Below, in pieces: positions 48,791 through 58,680 of a DNA stretch of 64,000 nucleotides. The notes under the pieces are model-generated. The model was not told the origin of the DNA. It saw only the letters and a program-made list of their open reading frames with translations, and searched no databases. A program made the translations under genes and the position numbers. The DNA lies in assembly GCA_963781785.1 (NCBI GenBank), contig CAWAHD010000004.1, forward strand, positions 806,001 to 870,000, in the 5' to 3' direction. Source of the DNA: CAWAHD01 sp963781785 (GTDB lineage Bacteria; Planctomycetota; Planctomycetia; Isosphaerales; Isosphaeraceae). Position 1 is the stretch's first letter. Each line of letters starts with the position of its first letter.

Positions 48791-48989
48791 CGCAAAAAGC
48801 GGCTTCCGTGGCTCCGAATCACCATCGCGAGGGCTGATTCTCGAAAAATGTAACCATTGACCTTGAAATGATTTGCTATATTGAAGTCAGATGGTGAAGG
48901 GACGATGTTTGGGCCGCGGCGCAGGGCGTGCATGCTGAGTGGAGCAACTGGCTCTATGTTGCTCAGAGCCGATCTGGGATGCGTCTTCC

Positions 48990-49373
48990 ATGACTTCGTG
49001 TCTACCGTACTCGATCTTGATCACCGACGACGATCCGGCGGCACGGGAGACATTGCGCGAGATTGTCGCACCGCAGGGCTATCACACCCTGATGGCCGAG
49101 AGCGGGGAAGAGGCGATCGAGTTGATCCGGCAGCACGAGGTTCACCTCGCCCTCATGGACATGCATTTGCCGCGGCTGTCCGGGCTGGAAACGATGGCGA
49201 TCGTCCGCCAGATGAAAGGCGTCATCCCGGCGATCTTGATCACGGCCGACCAGGACGACGACCTGATGCGGCGAGCCCTTTCCGAGCACGCGTTCTGCGT
49301 GCTGGCCAAGCCCGTCAGCAAGCATGTCGTGATCTACGTGGTGCACAGGGCGATCGAGAAGTTTTATAACTGA
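48990..49373 (+). CDS. Single-domain response regulator (receiver only)
   Basis: A 127-residue receiver domain starting MTSCLPYSILITDDDPAARE. The acidic pocket is Asp13-Asp14, the phosphoacceptor Asp57 is in LALMDMHLPRLSG, Thr85 is in AILITADQ and Lys107 is in VLAKPVS. There is no output domain. The frame opens at 48939, but the earlier residues are cysteine-rich and not receiver-like. It lies four bases before the epimerase-like gene at 49378, so it is part of that operon. No histidine kinase is in the window. Confidence 0.85.
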   Translation: MTSCLPYSILITDDDPAARETLREIVAPQGYHTLMAESGEEAIELIRQHEVHLALMDMHLPRLSGLETMAIVRQMKGVIPAILITADQDDDLMRRALSEHAFCVLAKPVSKHVVIYVVHRAIEKFYN

Positions 49374-49377
49374 GTCG

Positions 49378-50559
49378 ATGTCGATTTCCCGGATCACGCT
49401 GTTCCAGGTGGCGGTGCCGCTCAAGAAGGTTGTCCGGCATGCGTCGAAAGAGCGGTCGGAAAGCGACAACCTGATCGTCAAGGTGACGCTGGGCGATGGC
49501 ACCACCGGCTACGGCGAAGGCGTTCCGCGTTCGTACGTGACGGGTGAGACGCTGGAATCTTGCTTCGCGGCACTGGAGCGGCAGGATTGGGCGCGTTGGG
49601 TGGGCAACCCGTCCCGGTTTGAGCAGGTGGTCGAGCGGATGGAGTGCTTGACGCTGCCGGAGATCGAGTCAGACCCGCGCGGCATGGCCGGAAACGCGGC
49701 TCGCTGTGCGCTGGAGCTGGCGATTCTCGACGCGTATGGCCGGCAGTTCGGTGAGAGCGCTCAACGTGCGGTCGAACTGGCCAGGATCGAAGGGCTCGAG
49801 CGGTCTTTCGAGCCGCACGCCGTCCGGTACAGTGGGGCGATTACCGCCGAATCGAGCCGGGGTGAGCGGGTGTCGGCGGTGAAGATGCGGGTTTACGGCT
49901 TTCATCAGGTGAAGATCAAGGTGGGTGTGCGGGGCCAGGATGACCCGGTCCGGCTCAAATGGCTGCGGAGGATTCTGGGCCGGCGCATGGACATCCGGCT
50001 CGATGCCAACGAAGCTTGGAGCGCGGGCGAGGTGATCGATCGCGTGCGCCCGCTCCTGCCGTTTCGACCAACGGCCCTGGAACAGCCCGTCGCTCACGCC
50101 GAGGTCGACCGTCTGTCGGAGCTGCGCCCGAGACTGGGGGTTCCAGTCATGCTGGACGAGTCGCTCTGCGGATTCCCGGACGCCCAGGCAGCCGTGGCGC
50201 GCGGGACAGCCGATCTGCTCAACGTCCGTCTTTCCAAGTGTGGGGGCATCTTGCCCTCGCTGCGGATCATTGCCCTGGCAAAGCGATCCGGTCTGGGCGT
50301 GCAGCTCGGCTGCCATCCCGGCGAAACGTCGCTTCTGTCCGCCGCAGGCCGGCATGTAGCCAGCCGGGTCGCCGGGCTGCGGTACGTCGAGGGATCGTAC
50401 GACCGCCACATCCTGGCGGCCAACGTCACGCGCCACGATCTCACGTTTGGATTTGGCGGGCGGGCCCGCCCGCTGGGAGGGCTGGGCCTGGGCGTCCTGG
50501 TCGATCCGGCCTTGCTTGAGGCCCTGGCGGTTGTCAGCCGAGAGATCCGCTATGACTGA
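49378..50559 (+). CDS. Enolase-superfamily enzyme (dipeptide epimerase / muconate-cycloisomerase-like)
   Basis: A 393-residue member of the muconate-lactonising-enzyme subgroup. The catalytic residues are in place: Lys179-x-Lys181 in HQVKIKVGVRG, metal ligands Asp209 in IRLDANEAW, Glu235 in ALEQPVA and Asp260 in MLDESLCG, and the opposite-face Lys287 in VRLSKCGG. GCHPGETSLLSAAG follows. This Lys/Lys layout fits dipeptide (for example Ala-Glu) epimerases or o-succinylbenzoate synthase-like enzymes. No menaquinone genes are near, so an epimerase or racemase acting on an amino-acid-containing compound is more likely here (inference). The downstream hydrolase start overlaps its last codons by eight bases, implying translational coupling. 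Confidence 0.85.
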   Translation: MSISRITLFQVAVPLKKVVRHASKERSESDNLIVKVTLGDGTTGYGEGVPRSYVTGETLESCFAALERQDWARWVGNPSRFEQVVERMECLTLPEIESDPRGMAGNAARCALELAILDAYGRQFGESAQRAVELARIEGLERSFEPHAVRYSGAITAESSRGERVSAVKMRVYGFHQVKIKVGVRGQDDPVRLKWLRRILGRRMDIRLDANEAWSAGEVIDRVRPLLPFRPTALEQPVAHAEVDRLSELRPRLGVPVMLDESLCGFPDAQAAVARGTADLLNVRLSKCGGILPSLRIIALAKRSGLGVQLGCHPGETSLLSAAGRHVASRVAGLRYVEGSYDRHILAANVTRHDLTFGFGGRARPLGGLGLGVLVDPALLEALAVVSREIRYD

Positions 50560-51406
50560 GCCAGGCCCTCTGGCCCGCACCTTCACGGCGTCTGATGGAT
50601 ATCCGTTCCATGTCGCGGTGTGGCGACCGACCGGGCCCCCGAAGGGCCAGATCGTGGTGCTGCACGGCGTTCAGAGCCATTCCGGGTGGTACACCGGGCT
50701 GGGGCGCACCCTGGCCGGTGCCGGCTATCTGGCGTCCCTGCCCGATCGGCGCGGGTCCGGAGCCAACACCCGGGAACGAGGGCATACCCGTTCGTCGCGG
50801 CGGCTGATCCTCGACCTGGTCGAGTGGCTCGAAAACCTGCGCCGCGAGCAGCCCGGGCTGCCGACGGCCGTCGCCGGCATCAGTTGGGGAGCAAAGCTCG
50901 CCGTGATCCTGGCCGCCCGCCATCGGCAGCTCGTGGATGCCATCGCGCTCATCGGTCCCGGTCTTCATCCGCGCGTGGGGGTTACCTGGAATGAGCGGCT
51001 GGCAATCGCCTGGGCCCTGCTCTTCAATCGACAGAAAACGTTCCCGATTCCGCTGTCAGACCCCGCACTCTTCACCGCCAGCCCGGAGGGCCAGGCTTTC
51101 ATCGCCGCCGATGCCTTGAGTCTCCGGGAGGCGACCGCCGGCTTGCTCGCCGCCAGCGTGGTCATCGACCGGATGGTTGCGCTCGCACCGGCCAGGGTCA
51201 CCCAGCCGGCGCTCTTGATGCTCGCCGGCCAGGATCGGATCGTCGATAATCGTCGAACGCTCGCCTTCTTTCGCAGGCTTGCCTCGACGGACACTCTCGT
51301 CATCGAATATCCCGAATGCCATCACACCCTGGAATTCGAGCCGGACCCGTCGCGGTACGCGCTTGATCTTGCGCAGTGGGCCGATCGTCATCTTTCAGGT
51401 CGGTGA
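50552..51406 (+). CDS. Lysophospholipase-like alpha/beta hydrolase
   Basis: A 284-residue soluble hydrolase. The ATG at 50552 overlaps the previous gene's end by eight bases; the longer frame from 50447 is unsupported. Motifs: IVVLHGVQSHSGWYTGLGRT (oxyanion HGxxxH-like region), PDRRGSGAN, nucleophile Ser111 in AVAGISWGAKLAV, Asp in LAGQDRIVDN and His in YPECHHTLEFE. The monoglyceride-lipase/lysophospholipase group cleaves acyl esters. As last gene of the block it may process the acyl product. Its 3' end overlaps the convergent TPR gene by 12 bases. Confidence 0.85.
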   Translation: MTEPGPLARTFTASDGYPFHVAVWRPTGPPKGQIVVLHGVQSHSGWYTGLGRTLAGAGYLASLPDRRGSGANTRERGHTRSSRRLILDLVEWLENLRREQPGLPTAVAGISWGAKLAVILAARHRQLVDAIALIGPGLHPRVGVTWNERLAIAWALLFNRQKTFPIPLSDPALFTASPEGQAFIAADALSLREATAGLLAASVVIDRMVALAPARVTQPALLMLAGQDRIVDNRRTLAFFRRLASTDTLVIEYPECHHTLEFEPDPSRYALDLAQWADRHLSGR

Positions 51407-54400
51407 CCGGCTGCCGGTTTCGTTTTCCAGGACCTTGAGCAGCTTGACCGCCTCACGCGCCATCTCCGGGTTGATCCGATCCGAGGACGCGATGGCCTTC
51501 TTCAAGTAAGACCGCGCACTCTCTGATCGCCTGCGGTCGGAGGCGATCATCTTGCCGTAGTGGAAATTGAGCATTGGATGATCGGGGCTCTTCTTGAGCC
51601 CATCGAGATAGGCCTCTTCGGCGCTCTTGGTCTGGCCGAGTGCCTCCTGAATTGCGCCGAGGGTGTCATAGAACTCACCCGGCAGGGCGGTGGCAGCCAC
51701 GCGTTTCTGCAAGGCGACGGCCAGTTCCAGGGCTTGGGGCGTCTTGTTGAGGTGAGTGTGAAGGATCCATGCCTTGTTGTTGACGGCCTCGACCGAGTTG
51801 GGCTGGGCCTTGAGGACGATGTCGTATTGCTCGACGGCGCGGGAGAATGAGGCCCTCGCCTGGCTGGAGCTGGGCTGGCTCTCGGCGATCGAGAGCAGGA
51901 CATCGCCCAGGTTCAAGTGCGCGGTCGGGGTGTCGAGCTTGGCCGCGGCGGCCTCGGCGTACGGCAATGCCAGGTCGAGCCGTCGCACCCGGTGAAATCC
52001 GATGGCGATGGCCAAGATCATGGACCCCTTCTGATCGCGCGCGGCGATTTCCTGCGCCATGCGCTTGGCCTCGTCGAGATCGGCCTGGCCGGGATTGGAG
52101 TTGTTCGGGAGCGGTCCCGCGAGCAGCTCGACCAGCCGGGCCGCCGCCGCGGCGTCCTGCGGACTGGCCGCGAGCTCGCGCTTGAGGACCGCCGCGGCAG
52201 CCGCTCGATCGTTGCGCCGAGTGTGGATCTCGGCCAGCGTCCGAAACGCTTCGCCGAACTGGGGATTCGCCGTGACGGCGGCCTCGAGCCGCTCGATCGC
52301 TGATTTCTGGTTGGCCTGCCGCTCGCGCTCTTGTCTCCCGCTTGTGCGAGCGCACGAGCCTCCAGCAAGACCGCGTCGGGCCGGTTCTTTTCGGCGGCGA
52401 GCACCAGGCCGGCCTGGCGAAGCGCCTCGTCTGGCTCGTGAAGCAACAACTGGGCCTGCCCCAGCAAGATCCGCAGGTCAAGCTGGCGAGGCTCGCGATC
52501 GAGCGCATCTTTGTAGGCGTCGGCGAGCTCGCGCATGTTTCCCACCGAGGCATAGAGGCGAGCCCGCAACAGCGGGCCCATCGCGGATGTTTTCGAGATC
52601 GCGTCGATTTCCCGCGTCAATTCGATGGCTCGCGTGAAATCGCCGCGGCGCTGGACCAGGTCGCACTCGGCCTGGAGGAACACCAGGTTATTCTTGAACC
52701 GAGCCCGGTACTCCTTGAGCATGGTTGCGGCTGCCTCGTTGAGCTCGCGCTCGCGGTCGGGATGATTGCGCATTTTGGCATCGAACGCCTGGAACGAGAC
52801 GATCTGGACGAGTGCGGCAGCCAGGTTCGCGTCGTCGGGAGACTCGACCAGGAGCTCGCGCGAAGCGCGGCGGCGCGGTCGTAATCTCTGAGGTCGCGAT
52901 AGATCGAGACCAGCTCGCGGCGGAATGGCCCTTTGGGGAATTCCTTGGCTTTTGCCTCGACGAACGCGAGGGCGGGCCCAACCTGGCCGGCGGTGCGCAT
53001 GGCGGTGTACTTCGCCTGAACCAGCTCGAACGCATCGGGCGTCTTGTCGAGTCCCTGATCAAGGATCGCGATGGCTCGCTCACGAGCGCTCTTACCCGGC
53101 CTCTCGATCTCGACGGCGGCCAGCATCAAGTGGAAGATCACCGGAACCTTCTGCTTGGTGGCGGTCAGCTCCATGGCTTTCGTCAAGATGGCCGCGGCCT
53201 GGTCGAACTGCTTGGCCTTGAGCAGGATGTATGACCGGGTGACGACCGCCGTGGGGTGGGTGGGATTGATCTTGAGCACATAGTCGAGCTGGGCCTGGGC
53301 GGCCGCATCTTCTCCTTGCTGGCGGTAGAAATTGGCCCCGCGCATGCGCTCGTCGTCGCTGGGCGGCGCTTGGCATCGTTCAAGAGTAGCGCGATTTCGC
53401 GCTTCGCCGACGGCCATTGTCCCCGGGCGACGTATGCAGTGACCAGTTGCCAGCGATCATCCCTGGAGAGCGTTCCGACCTGGTCGCCGTGCTTGAGCTC
53501 TTCGAAGCGGCGGATGGCGTCATCAAGCGCGCCGGTGCGCAGCGAGAGATTGGCCAGGGCCGACCGTGCGGCCGACAGGAGGGTCATGCCCTCGTCGAGC
53601 TCCTTGACCGGCCGGTCGCGCACGATGGCTTCGAGAGATTTCGCAGCCTCTGCCACCGATCCGGTCTGACCGTCGAGCTGGGCCTTCCAGTACTGGACGA
53701 TCTTGTTGTCGGGGTCTTTCTTCAAAGCCGCGTCGAAGTGCTCGATCGCCAGGGAGGTCTGGCCCCGCTTGAGGGCGAGCTGCGCCTCGAGGACATCGCT
53801 CGTGGCAGCTTCTTTCCAGCGCCCGCGGATCTGGGCGATCACGGCCGCGGCGGCGTCGAGTCGATTTCGTTTCAGCTCGAGATCCGCGAGCTGAACCAGC
53901 GGCGCGGACGTCTCGCTGCGGGCGGCGATGTCCTCGAGCAGAACCCTGGCCTTCTCGGGGTTATTGAGCGACTCGGCCTGAATCTGGGCCCTCATCATCA
54001 CGAGTGTCGTGTTGTCGGGCTGGCCTTTAAGGAACTGGTCGAGCGCCTGGTCGGCTTCGGCCGCCTTGCCGTCCTTGGCGAGCAGTGCCGCCTCGAGGCC
54101 TGCCAGCTCGGGGCTCTTCGGATACTGCTGGCGGGCGGCACCGAGCCGCGCCTGCGCCAGCGGTTTCTTCCCCTGTTCGAGCAGGGTAAGAACCGCGAGC
54201 CGCTCCGTCGTCGGGTTTCCCTTACCGTGAGCCCGCAGGGCGTCGACCCGCTTGAGGGCGTTGTCGTACCGGCCGAGCTGCACGTCGATCTGGGCCAGCC
54301 TCACCACCACCGCGGCGCTCGATTCCTGCCCTGCGGCCAGGGCCCTGTCAAACTCGGCGGCCGCTCGATTCAAGTCGTCCGGGGTTCGCCGTGCCTGGTA

Positions 54401-56037
54401 GACCTCACCGCACAGGAGATGGATGGGCCCCGCAAGCTCCTTGGCGCGGTCCCCGCGCTCAGCTCTTGCATGAGCCGGGTCACGATCGGCTCGGCTTCCT
54501 CGGGATAGCCTGCCTGGAGGATTGTCCCCGCCGCCACAAGCTGGTACTGAGCATCCAGGCTGCCCAGTCGGAGCGCGGTCTGAAGATACTGGCGGCCCAG
54601 GTTCTGCTCGCCCGCCAGGACGAGCGCCACTCCGAATCGAGCCTGGGCTTCTGCGATATCCGGCAATTTCGCCGCGGCGATCTTCAAATGGTTGAGCGCG
54701 CTGGTACGCAACCGGATCTGTCCGGGCGGTTTTGCGGCTGGCGCAGCCGCGTCACCGGAGACGTCCCTGGCCAGTCCTGATTGATCGAGGTCGATCGATC
54801 CGGCAAACAGGTGTCCCAGGCCCTGCGCCCGGGAATCGGCTGACTCGATCAAGGCCTTGATATGAGGCGCGGCCTTGTCGAATCGCCCCGGGTCCGCGGT
54901 CTGGACCAGAGCCATATCGACGGCAACCGTATGCAATCCCATGACCGCGTGAGACGAATCGCGGCGCGTTGCCTGCGGCAATTTGAGCGCCCGGTCGACC
55001 ACCTCCAGGCAACGGTTGCGCTGGCGGCGGAACCGCAGGTGGTTGGCATAAGTCAGGTACGTTTGCAGGTCGGGCTCGGACGCTGAGGAAAGGGCAAGCT
55101 TGAAGATCGACTCGATCTCGACTTCAATCTCTTCGACCAGGCGGTCGACGGCCTTTCGATCGGTGCCGGCCACGCTCGACGAGCGTTCGATCAACGATTG
55201 CTGGGTCTGTTCCAGCAAGACGCGCAGCCGGGATACGCGTGCGGGGGCGAGCTGGTCTGCCCGGCACAGCTCTCTGGCTTGCTCGAGGATGCCGCGGACG
55301 AGTGCGCTTTGTCGAGCCGGATCTCCCTCGGATCGAATCCGGAGCCCGGCGATCCGCAGCCACGAGATGCGGTCGACGGGCGCGGAGTCGGCGGCCGGGA
55401 TGATCTTCGCCGCCTGGGCGAAGGCTTCTGCGAGCGCGCGATCATCGCCGGAGACACTGGCAAGCTTGGCGCGAATCCAGAGCCGGCGAATCTCAGGCGA
55501 TTGTTTCTCGTCGAGGACTTTTTGATGGCGTTGCGCCTCGGGAACATTCGGCGTGCGGTCTTCCAGAGCCTGGGCCGCGAGCACGAAGTGGGCGTCGCAA
55601 TTCTCGGGATCGACCTTGAGCACTTCATTGGCCCAGTAGACCGAGTCGGCTTCGAGATCCTCATCCATCGCATCGGTGAGCAGCTCTCGCCGCGGCCCCT
55701 TGGCCGCCTTGTCGAGCTTTACGGCACCGACGAGGTTTTTGAGCCGCTCGGCCCGAAGGGCTGATTTCTTGGCCTCTGGAGCCGATCGGGCCCAATCTCG
55801 GTACATCTCGGCAAGCTCTTCGTGAATCGCGGCGTTCTTGGGTTCAATCTGAAGCACCTGCTTGTAGTCGATTTCTGCGGGTTCGAAGCGATTGGCCTCG
55901 CGGGCCGCTCGTGCACGCTTCAAGAAAGCCTGCGATGAGGGGGGCACGAGCGTCCAGACGATCGCGAACACCCCGACCAGGGCCACGGCCAGAAACAGCC
56001 CGGACAGAATCAGCAACGGTTTCCAGCGAACGCTCAT
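51395..56037 (-). CDS. Giant membrane-anchored TPR protein, four one-base frameshifts
   Basis: About 1547 residues when joined. GGAG lies nine bases before the ATG at 56037 (MSVRWKPLLILSGLFLAVAL), giving one N-terminal membrane helix. The frame upstream to 56265 runs through the SPTRKRG repeat and is excluded. TPR-type helices follow (PAEIDYKQVLQIEPKNAAIH, AIEHFDAALKKDPDNKIVQY, AQLDYVLKINPTHPTAVVTR, EAYLDGLKKSPDHPMLNFHY). Frames change near 54453-54456 (one G missing; gives SAGDRAKELAGPIHLLCG), 53361-53369 (gives DAKRPPSDDERMRG), 52859-52866 (restores RELLVESPDDAN) and 52337-52339 (restores QERERQANQKSAIERLE). All four are deletions in the gene's sense. Resembles planctomycete PEP-CTERM/PrsT-like TPR scaffolds. 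Confidence 0.82.
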
Positions 56038-56799
56038 CGGTCGATACTCCTTTGGCTCGATACGTCGAAGCGCAAGGCGGTGGAATCGAAGTGCGCTGTG
56101 AACCTTTCCCGTCCCCGCACGGACCGGCGCGGAACGAAGGCATGATTCAACGCGGGGTAATACTCCGGATAGAAGAGCTCGACGCGCAAGCGAGGGTAAG
56201 GCGAACCCTCGCTTGCGCGTCGGGCTGGTGTGATCGTCGGGACGCGTCCGAAGAGCGCTACCCAAACAGGCGCACGATTGAACCCGGCCTGGGATGCACC
56301 AGTGGCCCGACGAACCGATGTCGCGGCCGGACTGAGGAGGCTCAAATTCGGGAGGGGCAAAGCCATTTGCCCTGATACCTCAAAGAGGTCGCATTCCATT
56401 GCCGTATTGATCCCGGCATCAGGCAGCCCAGAGGATAGGGATTACCTGGCTGGACATCAAGCGCGATTTCAACGGATTGCGATTGCATGCGTGGACGCGG
56501 GTCGAGGAGGCGGCTCTGCCCGCCGATTTCCGTTTCCTGTCGGAGGGGGCTCTGTCCGCCGATCACGGGGAGCCTACGGAGTCGGGGCGCTGGCGTGCAT
56601 CGTGTGGATCGCCGGAGGCGGATTGCGACTCATCCGGCGGCCGCGACGGCGGGCTGTTGCCACGTCTTTGTCGAGCGAACGACGCTGAGGCGTCCGTCGA
56701 ATGAACGGCCCCAACTCGATGGAAGCGCAAACGTTGCGCAATCGGCCACGCGCGGGATGCCGCTCTGTCTCTTCCCTCCAACGATGGCTGTCTTTCGTT
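56038..56799. other. Intergenic, repeat-bearing, no gene recognised
   Basis: Holds the palindrome at 56181-56221 and an imperfect duplication of GGCTCTGCCCGCCGAT-like sequence around 56510-56565. Open frames here (for example 56230-56688) lack any protein-like pattern. Confidence 0.45.
56181..56221. repeat. SPTRKRG-type palindromic dispersed repeat
   Basis: GACGCGCAAGCGAGGGT (56181-56197) and its exact reverse complement ACCCTCGCTTGCGCGTC (56205-56221) are separated by seven bases. On the minus strand it would translate as SPTRKRG, a sequence I associate with spurious ORFs in many planctomycete genomes. Confidence 0.7.
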
Positions 56800-57225
56800 T
56801 CAAGGCAGCGTTGCCAGGGCCACGACGAACGGGAAGTGGGGCGCGAGATTATTGACCGACTTCTGGTCGGCCGTGATCAGCGGACACCCCTCGCGCTCAG
56901 CCAGAGCCACGTAGAGGCACTCGTAGTAGCCGCTCCGGGTTCGTGAGGAGATGTCGATGGCCCGGGCGATCAGCGGCCCATGCGCGATCAGAACGGGGGG
57001 ACTGTTCATCACCTTGGCGTAGAGCGGGGCCGCCTGGCCGACGGCTATGTCTTTTTGCCGCTCGGCCTTTGTCAGGGCGCCGGCCACTTCATCGATGAAG
57101 ACGGCGGGAGCGAGGAGTTCATGGATTTGCCGCTGGTATTCATCGCGCAGCCGGACGGCTTTCGGCATGAGCGGGTGGGGAATGACCCAGCAGATCGCGA
57201 CGGAGGCGTCAACGACGTACTTCAT
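56800..57225 (-). CDS. PIN-domain toxin (VapC-like)
   Basis: A 141-residue PIN ribonuclease. The first catalytic Asp is in MKYVVDASVAICWVIPH, an acidic residue in FIDEVAGALTKAE, and the later acids in YYECLYVALAEREGCPLITA followed by DQKS. VapC-type toxins cleave tRNA or other RNA when freed from the antitoxin. Its ATG overlaps the stop of the upstream small gene (ATGA), the standard toxin-antitoxin arrangement. The segment YECLYVALAE..CPLITAD is a hallmark of the family. Confidence 0.9.
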   Translation of the reverse strand: MKYVVDASVAICWVIPHPLMPKAVRLRDEYQRQIHELLAPAVFIDEVAGALTKAERQKDIAVGQAAPLYAKVMNSPPVLIAHGPLIARAIDISSRTRSGYYECLYVALAEREGCPLITADQKSVNNLAPHFPFVVALATLP

Positions 57226-57443
57226 GCGTCGTCATCGTCGTGAAGCAACGCCTGGAACCGGGCATCGTCCATGACGCCTCGGGTACGGCGGATTTGCTCC
57301 GTGATCCGGTCGGCACGCTCCTCGATCCGGCGGGATGTTTCGGGATCAACCGGGGTGCCGTCGATAATCCGCCTCATCGCGGCGTGCAGGTCCGCCAGGA
57401 CTTGCACGTCAATGCCCGCGGGATCGGTTTCGGCGGTGCTCAT
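57222..57443 (-). CDS. Probable antitoxin partner of the PIN toxin
   Basis: A 73-residue acidic, helical protein from the ATG at 57443 (MSTAETDPAGIDVQVLADLH); an ATG at 57449 adds two residues. It ends ARFQALLHDDDDA and overlaps the toxin start by four bases. I do not see a clear AbrB or ribbon-helix-helix DNA-binding motif. RRIEERADRITEQIRRTRGV resembles the toxin-binding helix of VapB-like antitoxins of unclassified type. Assignment rests on position and size. Confidence 0.7.
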   Translation of the reverse strand: MSTAETDPAGIDVQVLADLHAAMRRIIDGTPVDPETSRRIEERADRITEQIRRTRGVMDDARFQALLHDDDDA

Positions 57444-57559
57444 ACCCACATTGTTCTCGGAATGGGGAGTGTGTCAAGGACAACTGACAGATCGCCTCTG
57501 TCCGAAGGACAGCATGGAGACCGCAATGGCGAACGTCGACCCAGGCGAAGTTTCCGCGT

Positions 57560-57763
57560 TTGGTCGTCGTCGCCGACTTCGAGAAAAAGTTGTCGGAGGC
57601 TGTGCAAGTCGTTCAAGGCAACGGCAACGCACCGACAGCCATCCTCGTTGACGGCGAAGGTGTGGTTCGCTGGGTGTACCGGCCCGAGGAGACAGACGCA
57701 GGACGGAAACTGGGACGCGCCGAGTTGACGTCTACGCTCGGGTTTTCGTGCTGCGCAAACTAA
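57560..57763 (+). pseudogene. Possible redoxin (AhpC/TSA-like) C-terminal fragment
   Basis: The frame reads VVVADFEKKLSEAVQVVQG, then APTAILVDGEGVVRWVYRPE, the pattern of the C-terminal half of peroxiredoxin/redoxin proteins (strand PTAxLID..G.vrwvyrG). The N-terminal thioredoxin half with its catalytic Cys is absent, and upstream sequence in frame is not redoxin-like. Either a degraded remnant or chance; low certainty. Confidence 0.35.
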
Positions 57764-58248
57764 TCGCTGAACCTTGTCGAACCACGCACGCTCTTCGGGC
57801 CGGAGCGAGACGGACTTGCCGCCTGACCTTCTCCGGCGCGCGCCATTTGAAGGCTTTCCTCAACAGCCAGCAAACCGGAATTCCTATCAATGCGCTCATC
57901 GGGATAATCACGAAATCGCTGGGCTCAACAGATGTTCTCGAATAGTGTGAAACATGCGGGGTGCTCAAGATCACTTCCAGAAAAAGAGCGGGTATGGCTG
58001 ACACGAACAAGATGACGCCCGCCGTTGAAACGGCTGTGATCACCGAAATGATCTCCGCGGACGCTTTCCTGGGGCCAGCTCGGAACGCGTCTGAGTTCTC
58101 CTATCTGACATACTCTGACCCAGGCGATGCCGAAGACGCCGAGAACATACGCACCCAGCGCCGGATGCAGACGAAAGCCGCCCATCGCCATGCACGAAGC
58201 CGCAATGACCGCGATCAGCTCGCGAATGGACGTTCTGACGTGAGGCAT
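57732..58248 (-). CDS. Small three-helix membrane protein, frameshifted at a G4 run
   Basis: The first frame starts MPHVRTSIRELIAVIAASCM at 58248 with helix one (LIAVIAASCMAMGGFRLHPA) and a second hydrophobic stretch (ALGAYVLGVFGIAWV). At 58071-58074 the frame leaves the hydrophobic pattern. Dropping one base from the run of four gives VPSWPRKASAEIISVITAVS and continues with helices AGVILFVSAIPALFLEVI and FVIIPMSALIGIPVCWLL, ending 57732. The joined length is about 171 residues. Unknown family. The ATG lies one base after the stop of the small ORF upstream (58250), as in an operon. Confidence 0.55.
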
Positions 58249-58249
58249 C

Positions 58250-58434
58250 CTATGGGACCTGCGGATGGGGCCGGAGCAGACTCGGATGGGTTTCCAGCGG
58301 TTTTTGGTAATACCAGTGGTTGGGCAGGTTTTTGAGAAACGCCTTCCGTTTAGGTGAATCGATCAAACGTCTCCAGAATTGCTCGTAATCGTCGGCCAGA
58401 TCTCTTTGTCCTTGTATACCAATAACCCGTCGCT
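58250..58434 (-). CDS. Possible small CDS, start unclear
   Basis: The frame ending at 58250 reads DDYEQFWRRLIDSPKRKAFL, then NLPNHWYYQKPLETHPSLL, which looks like genuine protein, and its stop sits one base before the next ATG. No good start lies in this frame. In the neighbouring frame an ATG near 58461 opens MRVLRIVSPSDGLLVYKDKE, so a frameshifted small gene is possible. Function unknown. Confidence 0.35.
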
Positions 58435-58680
58435 CGGTGATACGATTCGAAGGACACGCATGGTCACCGGAGACTGACGGACACGCGTTGTTACTGCGTT
58501 CCTGCTGTGCTCTCGCGCTTTTGGTTCGTCCTGGGAGCCGCGCCTGGAACACCCCTGGCCGCCCGTGGATAATAGCCGGCATCCGGGTCGTCGCGTCAGC
58601 GCTTGCTACTCGCGCAAGCAAGACCACGACATTTCCATGCGGTACGCGAAACGGGTAGCGGAAAAGGGAGGAGCAGGCCG

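Noticed and set aside
54370..56265. Extended N-terminus of the giant TPR protein beginning at 56265
   Set aside because: The extension translates the SPTRKRG repeat; a good ribosome-binding site and membrane helix mark 56037 as the start.
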